This document shows positions 18,239 through 26,840 of a stretch of DNA of 64,000 nucleotides, one piece after another. Under the pieces are notes generated by a model. The model saw only the letters and a program-made list of their open reading frames with translations. It did not search any database and was not told the origin of the DNA. Each line of letters begins with the position of its first letter. The stretch's first letter is position 1. The position numbers and the translations under genes were made by a program. Source of the stretch: Parabacteroides timonensis (lineage in GTDB: Bacteria > Bacteroidota > Bacteroidia > Bacteroidales > Tannerellaceae); assembly GCF_900128505.1 (NCBI RefSeq), contig NZ_LT669940.1, forward strand, positions 1,398,883 through 1,462,882, read 5' to 3'.

Positions 18239-19405
18239 ATGTTAACACAAATAATAAACGGACAGATACTCACGCCACAGGGATGGCTGAAAGATGGTTC
18301 TGTCTTGATCAGCGATGGTAGAATACTGGAAGTGACGAACAGCGACTTGGCTGTGATCGGTGCAACTATAATCGATGCCAAAGGTATGTATATCATTCCT
18401 GGTTTCGTGGCAATGAATATACACGGAGGGGGAGGATACGATTTCAAGGAATGTACGGAAGAAGCATTTCATGGAGCGGTAAATGCTCATATGAAGCATG
18501 GTGCAACTTGTATTTTCCCAACGTTGGCGCCACTTCCGGTTACTGAAATTCAGAAAGGAGTTGCTTTATGTGAAAGCGTGATGGCTGAGAAAAATAGCCC
18601 TGTCCTTGGCTTGCAACTGGAAGGCCCGTACCTGAATCCTAAAATGGCAGGTAGTCTGTTGACGGATGCCTTGAAAAATCCTGACCCTGCCGAATATAAA
18701 TCTTTACTCGATAGCACCACTTGTATTAAACGATGGGATGCCAGTCCGGAGTTGCCGGGTGCGTTGGATTTTGCCCGTTATGTCCGTTCGAAAGGCCTTT
18801 TAGCTGCGGTTTCGCATACAGAAGCAGAATTTGATGATATCAAGGCCGCTTATGAGGCTGGTTTTACGCATGCCGCTCATTTTTATAATGCGATGCCGGG
18901 GTTCCATAAGCGTCGTGAATATAAATATGAAGGGACGGTAGAAAGTGTATTCCTGGTTGATAATATGACAGTAGAGGTTATTGCCGACGGACGCCATTTA
19001 CCGTCGACGATCCTTCGTTTGGTTTATAAACTGAAAGGAGTAGAACATACCTGCCTGACCACCGATGCATTGGCTTATGCTGCTAATGAAGGAAAACCTG
19101 TTGACGATCCCCGTATTATCATAGAAGACGGCGTTTGTAAGTTGGCCGACCATTCTTCATTGGTAGGAAGTATTGCCACGATGGATGTTCTGGTTCGTAC
19201 GATGGCGCAGAAAGCCGGAGTACCTTTGGCTGACGCAGTCCGTATGGCTTCCGAAACGCCTGCCCGCCTGATGGGTGTAGACGATCGTAAGGGTTCTTTG
19301 CAACGTGGTAAAGATGCCGATATTGTTATTCTGGACCGCAAGTTGAATGTCCGCTCTGTTTGGTCGATGGGACATTTGGTGGAAGGAACGAATACATTGG
19401 CCTGA
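18239..19405 (+). CDS. nagA: N-acetylglucosamine-6-phosphate deacetylase, copy 2
   Basis: This 388-residue paralogue of the preceding gene keeps Glu128 (LEGPY), His193 (VSHTEAE), His214 (HAAHFYNAM), His253 (ADGRHL) and Asp276 (TTDAL). The first His of the HxH pair is Asn60 (MNIHGGGG), so a second metal is unlikely. This resembles the single-metal E. coli enzyme, which also lacks HxH. By direct count 272 of 388 positions equal copy 1, with no gaps, so this is an old tandem duplication rather than an assembly artefact. Distinct substrates, for example different N-acyl amino-sugar phosphates, are possible but unproven. Confidence 0.92.
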   Translation: MLTQIINGQILTPQGWLKDGSVLISDGRILEVTNSDLAVIGATIIDAKGMYIIPGFVAMNIHGGGGYDFKECTEEAFHGAVNAHMKHGATCIFPTLAPLPVTEIQKGVALCESVMAEKNSPVLGLQLEGPYLNPKMAGSLLTDALKNPDPAEYKSLLDSTTCIKRWDASPELPGALDFARYVRSKGLLAAVSHTEAEFDDIKAAYEAGFTHAAHFYNAMPGFHKRREYKYEGTVESVFLVDNMTVEVIADGRHLPSTILRLVYKLKGVEHTCLTTDALAYAANEGKPVDDPRIIIEDGVCKLADHSSLVGSIATMDVLVRTMAQKAGVPLADAVRMASETPARLMGVDDRKGSLQRGKDADIVILDRKLNVRSVWSMGHLVEGTNTLA

Positions 19406-19470
19406 GAGTAGTTAAAGTATATAGTCTGATATTTTTAGATCAGGCCTTAAGCAATAAAACATAAATTTGA

Positions 19471-19520
19471 ACAGAGTGTATGAATTTTCTGGGAAGATGT
19501 TCGTTACACTCTGTTTTATT
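19471..19520 (+). terminator. Intrinsic terminator after the nagA pair
   Basis: ACAGAGTGTA at 19471-19480 pairs with TACACTCTGT at 19505-19514, followed by TTTATTTTTT. Confidence 0.85.
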
Positions 19521-19526
19521 TTTTCA

Positions 19527-19534
19527 TACCTTTG
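19527..19534 (+). promoter_or_regulatory. -7 box TACCTTTG upstream of the lipoprotein gene
   Basis: It is an exact TAnnTTTG match 43 bases before the ATG at 19578, directly after the terminator of the nagA pair. Confidence 0.6.
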
Positions 19535-19577
19535 TTTCATTCGGATTTATCTGTATAACCTGTAATACGACAAAAAT

Positions 19578-20351
19578 ATGAAAAAACAGAAAGATATTTT
19601 ACGAATTCCAACTTTGCTTCTTGGCTTTGTTCTAATTCTTTTAGGTGGGTGTGGTGACAAAGATGATACTCTTAAAACGACCTTCGATCCTTCGTTGCTG
19701 ATTGGTAAAACATTTATAAGTTCCAAAGTAGAAAGTCTCCGGTATCCTACTGACGATGTGATAACTTTTGTTTTTAATTCAGACGATCTGTTGACAGTCG
19801 GTATGAATAAGTGCATTGTCAACCAGCGACCTGAAAGGTATGAGCAATCTGTCAGGTATACAATTAAAGGTGATAGTATTATCGGTCATAATAATGAATT
19901 CGACTTGCGTGGTAAGGTTGAAAGCCTGTCGGAAAAAGAGCTTGTCTTCAACGTCACTTTTACTGTAGACATGATCCCTATACAGGTGAAATGTATTGCG
20001 AATCATTCTGATATCAATTATTCGGAAGCGATCTTGGGTACTTGGAGGTTAGAAGACGATTTTAAGCTGCGTTTTATCTATACTGCTGATGGGGTTGTTA
20101 AAAGGCAGATATTTACTCTTGGGGTTTGGGGAGATGTAGAAGATGGTTTTTGGGGTGATCCTGTTCCAGGGCTTTATTATTTGAATGGTTACCATATAGG
20201 ACAGAATCTCGGTGAAACTGATAAGCCAGGTTATAATACATATACTTCTGTTTTTATCTCGATCGAAGGTGATTGGATGCACATGAAAGGTTATTGCTGG
20301 CAAGGAGGAGAAGGTTCTAAGATCGATACTTACTTTATACGCTTGAAGTAA
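19578..20351 (+). CDS. Lipoprotein of unknown function
   Basis: The 257-residue protein has a lipoprotein signal with lipobox Cys at about residue 25 (LILLGGC), followed by acidic residues (GDKDD). This acidic run is like the export signal of Bacteroidetes surface lipoproteins. The remainder is beta-rich with several Trp residues near the C terminus (GVWGDVEDGFWGD, GDWMHMKGYCWQGG). I recognise no family; a lipocalin-like barrel is possible but a guess. It has its own promoter between the nagA pair and the NagB/PIG-L gene. Confidence 0.75.
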   Translation: MKKQKDILRIPTLLLGFVLILLGGCGDKDDTLKTTFDPSLLIGKTFISSKVESLRYPTDDVITFVFNSDDLLTVGMNKCIVNQRPERYEQSVRYTIKGDSIIGHNNEFDLRGKVESLSEKELVFNVTFTVDMIPIQVKCIANHSDINYSEAILGTWRLEDDFKLRFIYTADGVVKRQIFTLGVWGDVEDGFWGDPVPGLYYLNGYHIGQNLGETDKPGYNTYTSVFISIEGDWMHMKGYCWQGGEGSKIDTYFIRLK

Positions 20352-20444
20352 TTTTATTTGTATATGTGCCGGATTTAGTACCAACTAATAGGTAAATAGA
20401 TATTTTTGATTGCTTCCGTTAATCTTTATTTGCCGAAGAATTGT

Positions 20445-20452
20445 TATATTTG
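20445..20452 (+). promoter_or_regulatory. -7 box TATATTTG upstream of the NagB-like/PIG-L gene
   Basis: It is an exact TAnnTTTG match 40 bases before the ATG at 20492. A TTTG at 20429 is too close to serve as the -33 element. Confidence 0.6.
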
Positions 20453-20491
20453 TAGTTCAAGTAAAAAAGTTGTACTAAATCGTAATTAAAC

Positions 20492-22486
20492 ATGAAGACG
20501 AACCTTAGTTCTCAAATTACCCTGACGCGTATACCGCTCAGGTATTACCGTCCGGAAAACGCTTACGAGCAATCAGTTTTGACTCGTTTTGAAAAGATTC
20601 CGACAAACATCTACGAATCGGCAAATGAAGGTTCTTTCGCGATCGCAAAGGAACTGGCATCACAAATACGCAAGAAGCAGGATGCCGGCGAGCAGTTTGT
20701 TCTGGCCTTGTCCGGTGGACGCTCTCCTCAGAGTGTCTTTAAAGAATTAATCCGTTTGCATAAGGAAGAGCAATTGAGCTTCCGTAATGTGATTGTATTT
20801 AATGTATATGAGTTCTATCCTTTGAGTGCATCGACGAATAGTAATTTGACTTACCTGAAAGAATCGTTCCTCGATCAAGTGGATATCGATCCGAAAAATA
20901 TTTATTCGCCGGACGGTTCTATCCCTAAAGATGACATCTTTGAGTTCTGCAGACAATATGAACAACAGATACAGGCTGTAGGCGGTATCGATTATATCCT
21001 GTTGGGTGTCGGTCATGCAAGTAATATCGGCTTCAATGGTCCGGGTTCTTCGGTAAATGTAGGTACTCGTTTGGTGCTGTTGGATAACGATGCCCGTAAG
21101 GAAGCAGCCAGAACATTCAAGTCTATCGAGAATGTTCCTGCCAGTGTAATCACTATGGGTATTTCTACCATCCTGCGTGCTAAGAATGTTATATTAATGG
21201 CTTGGGGTGAAGATAAAGCCCGTATTATTGCTAATACAGTCGAAGGTAAGGTTAGCGAAGCGGTTCCATCTACTTATTTACAGAATCATATGAATGTAAA
21301 GGTAGTTATCGACCTGTCTGCTGCTTACGAACTGACAAGAATCAGCCATCCCTGGTTGGTTACTAACTGCGATTGGGATAACAAATTGATCCGTCGTGCT
21401 ATCGTTTGGTTGTGCCAGTTGACTGGTAAACCGATCCTGAAGCTGACTAATAAAGATTATAGCGAACATGGTCTGGGTGAACTGTTGGCATTATATGGCT
21501 CTGCTTATAATGTGAACATCAAGATATTTAATGATATCCAGCACACAATTACCGGTTGGCCCGGTGGTAAGCCGAATGCAGACGATACGAATCGTCCGGA
21601 ACGTGCTACTCCGTATCCAAAGAAGGTGATCGTGTTCAGTCCGCATCCCGATGACGACGTGATCTCTATGGGTGGTACGTTGCGCCGTTTGTGTGACCAG
21701 CACCACGATGTACATGTCGCTTATGAAACATCTGGAAATATTGCCGTAGGCGATGACGAAGTAATCCGCTATTGCGAATACCTGCGTGATGTTTGCGATA
21801 AATATTCTCCTAATGATACAGCCGTTAAGGATAAAGCAGAAGAGATCATTAAATACCTGCGTTTCGAAAAGGTAGAAAATGGCGAACCTGAAAAGAAAGA
21901 CGTTTTGTTTATGAAGGGTACTATCCGTCGTGAAGAAGCTCGTCACGGTTGTCGCTATTCAGGTGTGAAGGATGAAAACGTTCATTTCCTAGATCTGCCA
22001 TTCTACGAAACAGGTCTTGTTAAGAAGAACGATCTGGGTGAAGCCGATGTAGCTATTGTAAAGAAACTGTTGCAGGAAATTCAACCGGATCAGATGTTTG
22101 TTGCCGGTGACTTGGCAGACCCGCACGGAACACATAAGGTTTGTCTGGATGCTGTATTGGCTGCTATCGATGAACTGAAAGACGAAGAATGGCTGAAGCA
22201 TTGCCGTGTTTGGATGTATCGCGGAGCATGGGCAGAATGGGAAATGGACCACATCGAAATGGCAGTTCCTATCAGTCCGGAAGAATTACGCTTCAAACGT
22301 AATGCGATCCTGAAACACCAGTCACAGGCAGAAAGCGCACCGTTCCTGGGTGACGACGAACGTTTGTTCTGGCAACGTGCTGAAGATCGTAACCGTGCTA
22401 CAGCTGAATTGTACAAAGAATTGGGGCTGGCCTCTTACGAAGCAATCGAAGCATTCGTACAGTATATGATTCCGTTTGAGAAATAA
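20492..22486 (+). CDS. NagB-like domain fused to a PIG-L (LmbE) deacetylase domain
   Basis: Residues 30-290 of this 664-residue protein align with glucosamine-6-phosphate deaminase (LALSGGRSPQSVF, then LLGVG and FNGPGSS). Residues 378-600 form a PIG-L deacetylase with the metal motif HPDDD at 385-389 and DPHGTH at 543-548. Homologues in Bacteroidales are usually annotated as NagB. The NagB catalytic set is missing, however: E. coli Asp72, Asp141, His143 and Glu148 are Tyr106, Ala176, Asn178 and Gly183 here. Deaminase activity is therefore doubtful, and the NagB half may only bind a sugar phosphate. The PIG-L half is intact and could deacetylate an N-acetyl sugar. Two nagA genes lie just upstream, supporting an amino-sugar role. 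Confidence 0.85.
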   Translation: MKTNLSSQITLTRIPLRYYRPENAYEQSVLTRFEKIPTNIYESANEGSFAIAKELASQIRKKQDAGEQFVLALSGGRSPQSVFKELIRLHKEEQLSFRNVIVFNVYEFYPLSASTNSNLTYLKESFLDQVDIDPKNIYSPDGSIPKDDIFEFCRQYEQQIQAVGGIDYILLGVGHASNIGFNGPGSSVNVGTRLVLLDNDARKEAARTFKSIENVPASVITMGISTILRAKNVILMAWGEDKARIIANTVEGKVSEAVPSTYLQNHMNVKVVIDLSAAYELTRISHPWLVTNCDWDNKLIRRAIVWLCQLTGKPILKLTNKDYSEHGLGELLALYGSAYNVNIKIFNDIQHTITGWPGGKPNADDTNRPERATPYPKKVIVFSPHPDDDVISMGGTLRRLCDQHHDVHVAYETSGNIAVGDDEVIRYCEYLRDVCDKYSPNDTAVKDKAEEIIKYLRFEKVENGEPEKKDVLFMKGTIRREEARHGCRYSGVKDENVHFLDLPFYETGLVKKNDLGEADVAIVKKLLQEIQPDQMFVAGDLADPHGTHKVCLDAVLAAIDELKDEEWLKHCRVWMYRGAWAEWEMDHIEMAVPISPEELRFKRNAILKHQSQAESAPFLGDDERLFWQRAEDRNRATAELYKELGLASYEAIEAFVQYMIPFEK

Positions 22487-22506
22487 GAATAGTATTCTAA
22501 AAATAG

Positions 22507-22539
22507 AGAAGGTATCCCGAAAAGGATACCTTCTTTTTT
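22507..22539 (+). terminator. Intrinsic terminator after the NagB-like/PIG-L gene
   Basis: AGAAGGTATCC at 22507-22517 pairs with GGATACCTTCT at 22524-22534, followed by TTTTT. It may also serve the convergent DUF4251 gene. Confidence 0.9.
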
Positions 22540-22541
22540 AA

Positions 22542-23132
22542 TTAATAGGTTGTACCCTGGAAAATGTTTGATTGAGAGTATGGGATCAAGGTACCGACCA
22601 TAGTCAAGTCTCTTCCTGAGAAGTTCGGGTCTACTGTAACAGTGGCCCGGTTACTACCGTTCATAAGAACCAGATTGACGGTGGCGGAGATGAAGATACC
22701 CTGTACGCTCATGGACAGGTAAACGTTACCGTCTTTATCCTGTTTGCTCTGTATATTAGATGCGCTACCCTGTACGGTAACACCACCTAAACCATTAGGA
22801 CCTGGATACGGAGAGTTGGAAGCGATCTGAACCATTGCCTGTCCGTCGTTCAAAGAGACGAAGTTTGTGTTAGAGTTCACATAGTAAACCATTCCGTTCA
22901 TTGGTTGTACGGAGTTAGCTTCCAATACAAAAGACTGGTCAGTTATAGCTTGCAGGGCTGTGTTGAATTCCTGTTCGTCCATGACGGCATCTCTTGCTTC
23001 TCTAGCTTCTTTTTTTTCTTTTCTTTCTAACTTTTTCTCTGCTTTTTCAGCGGCTTTACTCTGAGCCTGTACATGTGTCATTCCCCCCATAATTAGAGTG
23101 AAAACGACGATAAAAGATACAATTCTTTTCAT
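22542..23132 (-). CDS. DUF4251 family secreted protein
   Basis: The 196-residue protein has a signal peptide (residues 1-24, ending HVQAQ). A Lys/Glu-rich helix at about 25-50 (EKAEKKLERKEKKEAREARD) is likely a coiled coil. A beta-rich DUF4251 domain follows, with Gly-rich turns (SNSPYPGPNGLGGVTVQGSA). DUF4251 proteins are common in Bacteroidales envelopes and have no known function. The gene is convergent with the NagB-like/PIG-L gene, 55 bp away with a terminator between. Confidence 0.82.
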   Translation of the reverse strand: MKRIVSFIVVFTLIMGGMTHVQAQSKAAEKAEKKLERKEKKEAREARDAVMDEQEFNTALQAITDQSFVLEANSVQPMNGMVYYVNSNTNFVSLNDGQAMVQIASNSPYPGPNGLGGVTVQGSASNIQSKQDKDGNVYLSMSVQGIFISATVNLVLMNGSNRATVTVDPNFSGRDLTMVGTLIPYSQSNIFQGTTY

Positions 23133-23329
23133 ACGAATTTAGTTTAAAACGTTTTCAAAATGTAATAAAAAAACAAGCAAAGGGTGAAAAGGTTTCTGGC
23201 AAATAGGAGAATACAGATACTATAACATTCTAATATAGTTATTTGGTTAATCCTCGTATTTATTAAAGAAACTTTTATATTATAGCAGGTTAGGCGGCTT
23301 GTCGGCTAGGTATTCAGCAAATTATCCAG

Positions 23330-23337
23330 TACTTTTG
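23330..23337 (+). promoter_or_regulatory. -7 box TACTTTTG upstream of comB
   Basis: It is an exact TAnnTTTG match 31 bases before the ATG at 23368. Confidence 0.65.
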
Positions 23338-23367
23338 TAGGAATGTTGAAGATAAAAACGAGAAGAT

Positions 23368-24096
23368 ATGAAGATAGATGTTTGTTTCTCGCCGGCCTTG
23401 TACCCGGTATATCATAATCCGGAGGCGATTGTCGTAGTAGTGGATGTGTTTCGTGCAACGACGACGATGGCGGCAGCTTTTAAGAATGGAGTACGCAGTA
23501 TCCGCCCGGTGGCAACCGTGGAAGAGGCGAAGGAATATAAGGAAAAAGGCTGGCTGGTAGGAGCTGAGCGTAATGTGAAACGTTGTGATTTTGCGGACTT
23601 CGGTAACTCACCGTTCGACTATACTCCGGAGATGGTTTCAGGCAAAGATATCATCTTTACAACAACGAATGGAACGCGGGCTATCACGATCGCCAAATCG
23701 GCATACCGTGTTGTAACGGGTGCTTTTGTTAATCTGCAGGCGGTGGCCAACTATTGCTTGTTCCATAGGCGTGATGTTGTGGTTTTGTGTTCAGGTTGGC
23801 AGGATAAGGTGAATATAGAAGATACTTTGTTCGGTGGTGCTTTAGTAGATGCCCTTACTTTTACAGGTAAATACGAACCGGCTTCTGATGCCGCAATCAT
23901 TGCCCGCGATATGTGGATGAATAATAAAGAGGACCTGATCGCTTATCTTGATCCGACCGACCATATGGCTCGCCTGAAAGCAAACGATCTGGCAGATTCA
24001 GTACCTTACTGCCTGACGCCGGATAGTGCAATTGTTGTGCCGGAATTGGTGATAGAAGGGGATACCTTGGTTTTGAGAAGAGTGGTTACGAATTAA
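23368..24096 (+). CDS. comB: ComB family phosphatase (2-phosphosulfolactate phosphatase-like)
   Basis: The 242-residue cytoplasmic protein matches the ComB family. The N terminus ends in VVVDVFRATTT, and the middle holds GAERNVKRCDFADFGNSP and FTTTNGTRA, conserved family segments. In methanogens ComB removes phosphate from 2-phosphosulfolactate on the way to coenzyme M. Bacteroidetes do not make coenzyme M, so the true substrate here may differ. It has its own promoter, and the oxidoreductase gene follows 25 bp downstream. Confidence 0.85.
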   Translation: MKIDVCFSPALYPVYHNPEAIVVVVDVFRATTTMAAAFKNGVRSIRPVATVEEAKEYKEKGWLVGAERNVKRCDFADFGNSPFDYTPEMVSGKDIIFTTTNGTRAITIAKSAYRVVTGAFVNLQAVANYCLFHRRDVVVLCSGWQDKVNIEDTLFGGALVDALTFTGKYEPASDAAIIARDMWMNNKEDLIAYLDPTDHMARLKANDLADSVPYCLTPDSAIVVPELVIEGDTLVLRRVVTN

Positions 24097-24121
24097 ATAA
24101 ATAGAGGAAAAACAGAAAGGA

Positions 24122-25147
24122 ATGGCTACGATAAATAAAATACGTTTCGGAGTAGTCGGAACGAACTTTATAACAGACTGGGTGATTGCCGGTGCACGGG
24201 AGGATGAGCGTTTTGAATTGGTGGCAGTCTATTCGCGTACCCAGGAAACGGCGGATGCTTTTGCAACCAAACATCAGATACCTTATACATTTACATCTTT
24301 GGAGGAAATGGCACAGAGTCCATTGATCGATGCGGTATATATTGCATCACCCAATTTCCTTCATGCTTCACAGAGTATCCTGTGCATGAAACATGGCAAA
24401 CATGTATTGTGTGAGAAGCCTTTCGCCTCCAATGCGAGAGAGGTGAAGGAGATGATTGCCGTTTCCCGGGAGTACAACGTGACGCTGATGGAGGCAATGA
24501 AGCCCACGCTAACCCCAAACTTTCGAGCCGTTCGTGAGAATATACATAAGCTGGGGACGATACGCCGTTATTTCTCCTGTTATTGCCAGTATTCATCACG
24601 TTATGATAAGTTCAGGGAAGGTATAGTATTGAATGCTTTTAAGCCGGAGTTATCGAACGGTGCGATGATGGATATTGGTATTTATACGTTGTACCCGATG
24701 GTCGTACTGTTCGGTCGCCCGCAAAAGGTGGAAGCGACAGGTGTGGTCCTTTCTTCGAGGGCAGACGGGCAAGGGGCAGTTAATTTCGTGTATGAAGGGA
24801 TGAATGCAACTATCCTTTATTCAAAGATTGCTAATTCCTATCTGCCTACGGAGATACAGGGTGAGGAAGGAAATATCAATCTGGATCGTATAAATATAAT
24901 AGGAAAGGTTACTTATACTCCCCGCATCCCGGCGGGTGCAGGAAAGACAGCTGTTTCTGAACCGATAGATATAAGTGCGGTGACAGATAAAAATGAATAT
25001 TATTATGAGGTGGCAGAGTTTATGGATCTTATACAGACCGGAAAACGCGAGTCGTCTATTAATAGCCATGATAACTCATTGATTACCCTGGAGATTATTG
25101 ACGAGATACGGAGGCAGTTGGGGATTGTTTATCCGGCTGATAAGTAG
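24122..25147 (+). CDS. Gfo/Idh/MocA family oxidoreductase
   Basis: The 341-residue protein begins with a Rossmann fold (IRFGVVGTNFITDWVIAGA, residues 6-24). The family motif CEKPFASN lies at about residues 98-105, with its catalytic Lys. The C-terminal alpha/beta domain carries the GAMMDIGIYTLYPMVVLFG segment. Such enzymes oxidise or reduce sugars, inositols or related polyols with NAD(P). The length is typical. It is probably co-transcribed with comB. The substrate is unknown. Confidence 0.9.
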   Translation: MATINKIRFGVVGTNFITDWVIAGAREDERFELVAVYSRTQETADAFATKHQIPYTFTSLEEMAQSPLIDAVYIASPNFLHASQSILCMKHGKHVLCEKPFASNAREVKEMIAVSREYNVTLMEAMKPTLTPNFRAVRENIHKLGTIRRYFSCYCQYSSRYDKFREGIVLNAFKPELSNGAMMDIGIYTLYPMVVLFGRPQKVEATGVVLSSRADGQGAVNFVYEGMNATILYSKIANSYLPTEIQGEEGNINLDRINIIGKVTYTPRIPAGAGKTAVSEPIDISAVTDKNEYYYEVAEFMDLIQTGKRESSINSHDNSLITLEIIDEIRRQLGIVYPADK

Positions 25148-25220
25148 TGGAGGGGGATTCACTATTTATCAGTTTAGATTGTTTCAGTTCTTGTCAGATG
25201 TGAACCAGTATGACCGTCCT

Positions 25221-25303
25221 TGTAGGGGCAGGTTCCAAACCTGCCCGTTGTGACAATGATTACATCCTGTCGATATTGGGCGGGTTTAGAACCCGCCCCT
25301 ACG
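25221..25303. repeat. Paired REP-like palindromes forming a long inverted repeat
   Basis: A hairpin with GGGGCAGGTT...AACCTGCCC at 25224-25246 and a second with GGGCGGGTTT...AACCCGCCCC at 25278-25299 face each other in inverted orientation. The outer edges are TGTAGGGG and CCCCTACG. This is the shape of a REP pair or miniature element. It fills most of the 196-bp gap between the convergent oxidoreductase and DUF3843 genes and may also terminate transcription. Confidence 0.75.
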
Positions 25304-25343
25304 AGGTCTGTTATTTAGGTTCAATATTTTCTAATAATTATTC

Positions 25344-26609
25344 TTACACCTCTCTCAAAAAATACTTCGCCAGGAACTCCCAGTTCTCATGAATGATCGC
25401 TTTCCCGCGTTCCGGGCTATGCAAGCTTTTGGTCTGTGCATCGGCTAGCATACCTCGTTCTTCGAGTGCTTTCAACAGATCCATGCTACAATGTTTGACG
25501 ATGAAGAAGCCGAGGCCTTGTTCAGAAGCTTTCTTTTCGTCGTAGAAGGGATTCGCTTCGTCTTTGATGAATTCGATACCGTCTACTAAAAGCTGCAATC
25601 CCTCTTTGGGGGAAGCATATACGGCAAATTTGTCGAATTCGATGCAATCGGCCAACGGGGTATATTCGCTTTCTTCCAGTTTCAACTGTTCGGAGGCGAA
25701 GTCGATAAATTCCTGTTTGCTCTTCATGTAAAAGAGCAGTTTGTCGTTTGCGATCTCTGCGAATTTCTTATAGATATTTTTGTTGCTTTCTTCCCGTTCC
25801 TGAATAGCTGGGTCGACAAAACTTTCTGCACTTTCCGCACTTTCAACGAAGAAAGCATGATTCGGGTGTGTTTCCGGCAGGATCAGCGACAACCATTTCG
25901 GTGACGTGTAGGCCAGGAAAGCACTCCGGTCGATATATGACATTGAGTTATGGATGGCCATAAGCGCTTCGGAATTGCTTCTGTTTTCCGGGCTCTGGCT
26001 CCAGTATTCCTTAAGCGTCTCACTCAAATTGAACTTTGCGTCGACGGACAGGTAACTGTCGTAATGGAACCAGTGCAATAGCGGAACGTATTGCTCCGGT
26101 GTTTCATAGGATGTTTCCGGTGCGAAGAGCATCTGCATCTTGGTATTTTCGGGAGCGGTAGTCCATTCCTGGCAAAACAGTTGGTAGATGAGGCGTGCCG
26201 TCTCTTCGGTGGTAGGGTTATCCGGGTTGACAAAGGTGCCCTTTTTTACACCGTGATACTGTTGGAGATAATGCCAGAGGAGGAAACGAACGTCCTCGAA
26301 GTTGGCTTCATCGTCGTAATAATGGTCGCTGACAGTATAGAAAGGGACATAGTTGTCTGTTAGTTCCTTATACTGTGTGATAAACGCTCGCCAGATATTC
26401 AGGCCGGAGATAACATCTTCGAAGTAAGCAGCCATACGCATACTTACCTGTATCGCATCTTCCTTTTCAAAGGAGTTTACCAGGTCGGTATGTTCCAGTA
26501 TTTCGTGTATCTGGTTGGCGATACGTGTATAATAAAGGTCGGTAGGACCGGATTGTTTATAGGGATGCAATTGCAGCCAGTCTTTCGGATAGATTTTAGT
26601 GTTCTTCAT
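25344..26609 (-). CDS. DUF3843 family protein
   Basis: I place the start at 26609 (MKNTKIYPKDWLQLHPY), 28 to 35 bases behind a -7 box; an in-frame longer reading to 26738 would start upstream of that promoter. The 421-residue product is cytoplasmic with no signal or membrane segment. It is rich in aromatic and acidic residues and mostly helical. The N-terminal IYPKDWLQLHPY looks like the DUF3843 signature as I remember it. The function is unknown. It is monocistronic and divergent from the TonB receptor gene. Confidence 0.75.
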   Translation of the reverse strand: MKNTKIYPKDWLQLHPYKQSGPTDLYYTRIANQIHEILEHTDLVNSFEKEDAIQVSMRMAAYFEDVISGLNIWRAFITQYKELTDNYVPFYTVSDHYYDDEANFEDVRFLLWHYLQQYHGVKKGTFVNPDNPTTEETARLIYQLFCQEWTTAPENTKMQMLFAPETSYETPEQYVPLLHWFHYDSYLSVDAKFNLSETLKEYWSQSPENRSNSEALMAIHNSMSYIDRSAFLAYTSPKWLSLILPETHPNHAFFVESAESAESFVDPAIQEREESNKNIYKKFAEIANDKLLFYMKSKQEFIDFASEQLKLEESEYTPLADCIEFDKFAVYASPKEGLQLLVDGIEFIKDEANPFYDEKKASEQGLGFFIVKHCSMDLLKALEERGMLADAQTKSLHSPERGKAIIHENWEFLAKYFLREV

Positions 26610-26643
26610 ATAATAACATTTATGTCTTGTTTTAATAAAGGCA

Positions 26644-26651
26644 CAAATGTA
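26644..26651 (-). promoter_or_regulatory. -7 box TACATTTG for the DUF3843 gene
   Basis: CAAATGTA on the plus strand reads TACATTTG on the minus strand, 34 bases before the chosen start codon. Confidence 0.6.
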
Positions 26652-26732
26652 GTAAAAATTCGATAGCGATATGCGTCTGTGTGTTTCTACTGAAAGATAT
26701 TTTAAGAGGGGATTAGTCTGTCTTTCGTATGT

Positions 26733-26767
26733 TGTCAACGAATTGTAATAACCGTTGTCGCATTGTC
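26733..26767 (+). promoter_or_regulatory. TTGTC direct repeats, possible response-regulator site
   Basis: TTGTC or TTGTA occurs at 26733, 26744, 26756 and 26763, with steps of 11, 12 and 7 bases. Steps near 11 bp are typical of tandem OmpR/PhoB-type binding sites. The array lies about 35 bp upstream of the -7 box of the TonB receptor gene, where an activator would bind. Confidence 0.35.
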
Positions 26768-26801
26768 ACATATTTTAAATTTACCTGAAACATCGCACCT
26801 C

Positions 26802-26809
26802 TACTTTTG
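26802..26809 (+). promoter_or_regulatory. -7 box TACTTTTG for the TonB receptor operon
   Basis: It is an exact TAnnTTTG match 31 bases before the ATG at 26841. Confidence 0.65.
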
Positions 26810-26840
26810 CGGCAAATATAATGTAACAACAAGTAAAAGA

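Noticed and set aside
17038..19405. Possible assembly duplication of nagA
   Set aside because: The copies differ at 116 of 388 residues and throughout the DNA, so both are real genes.
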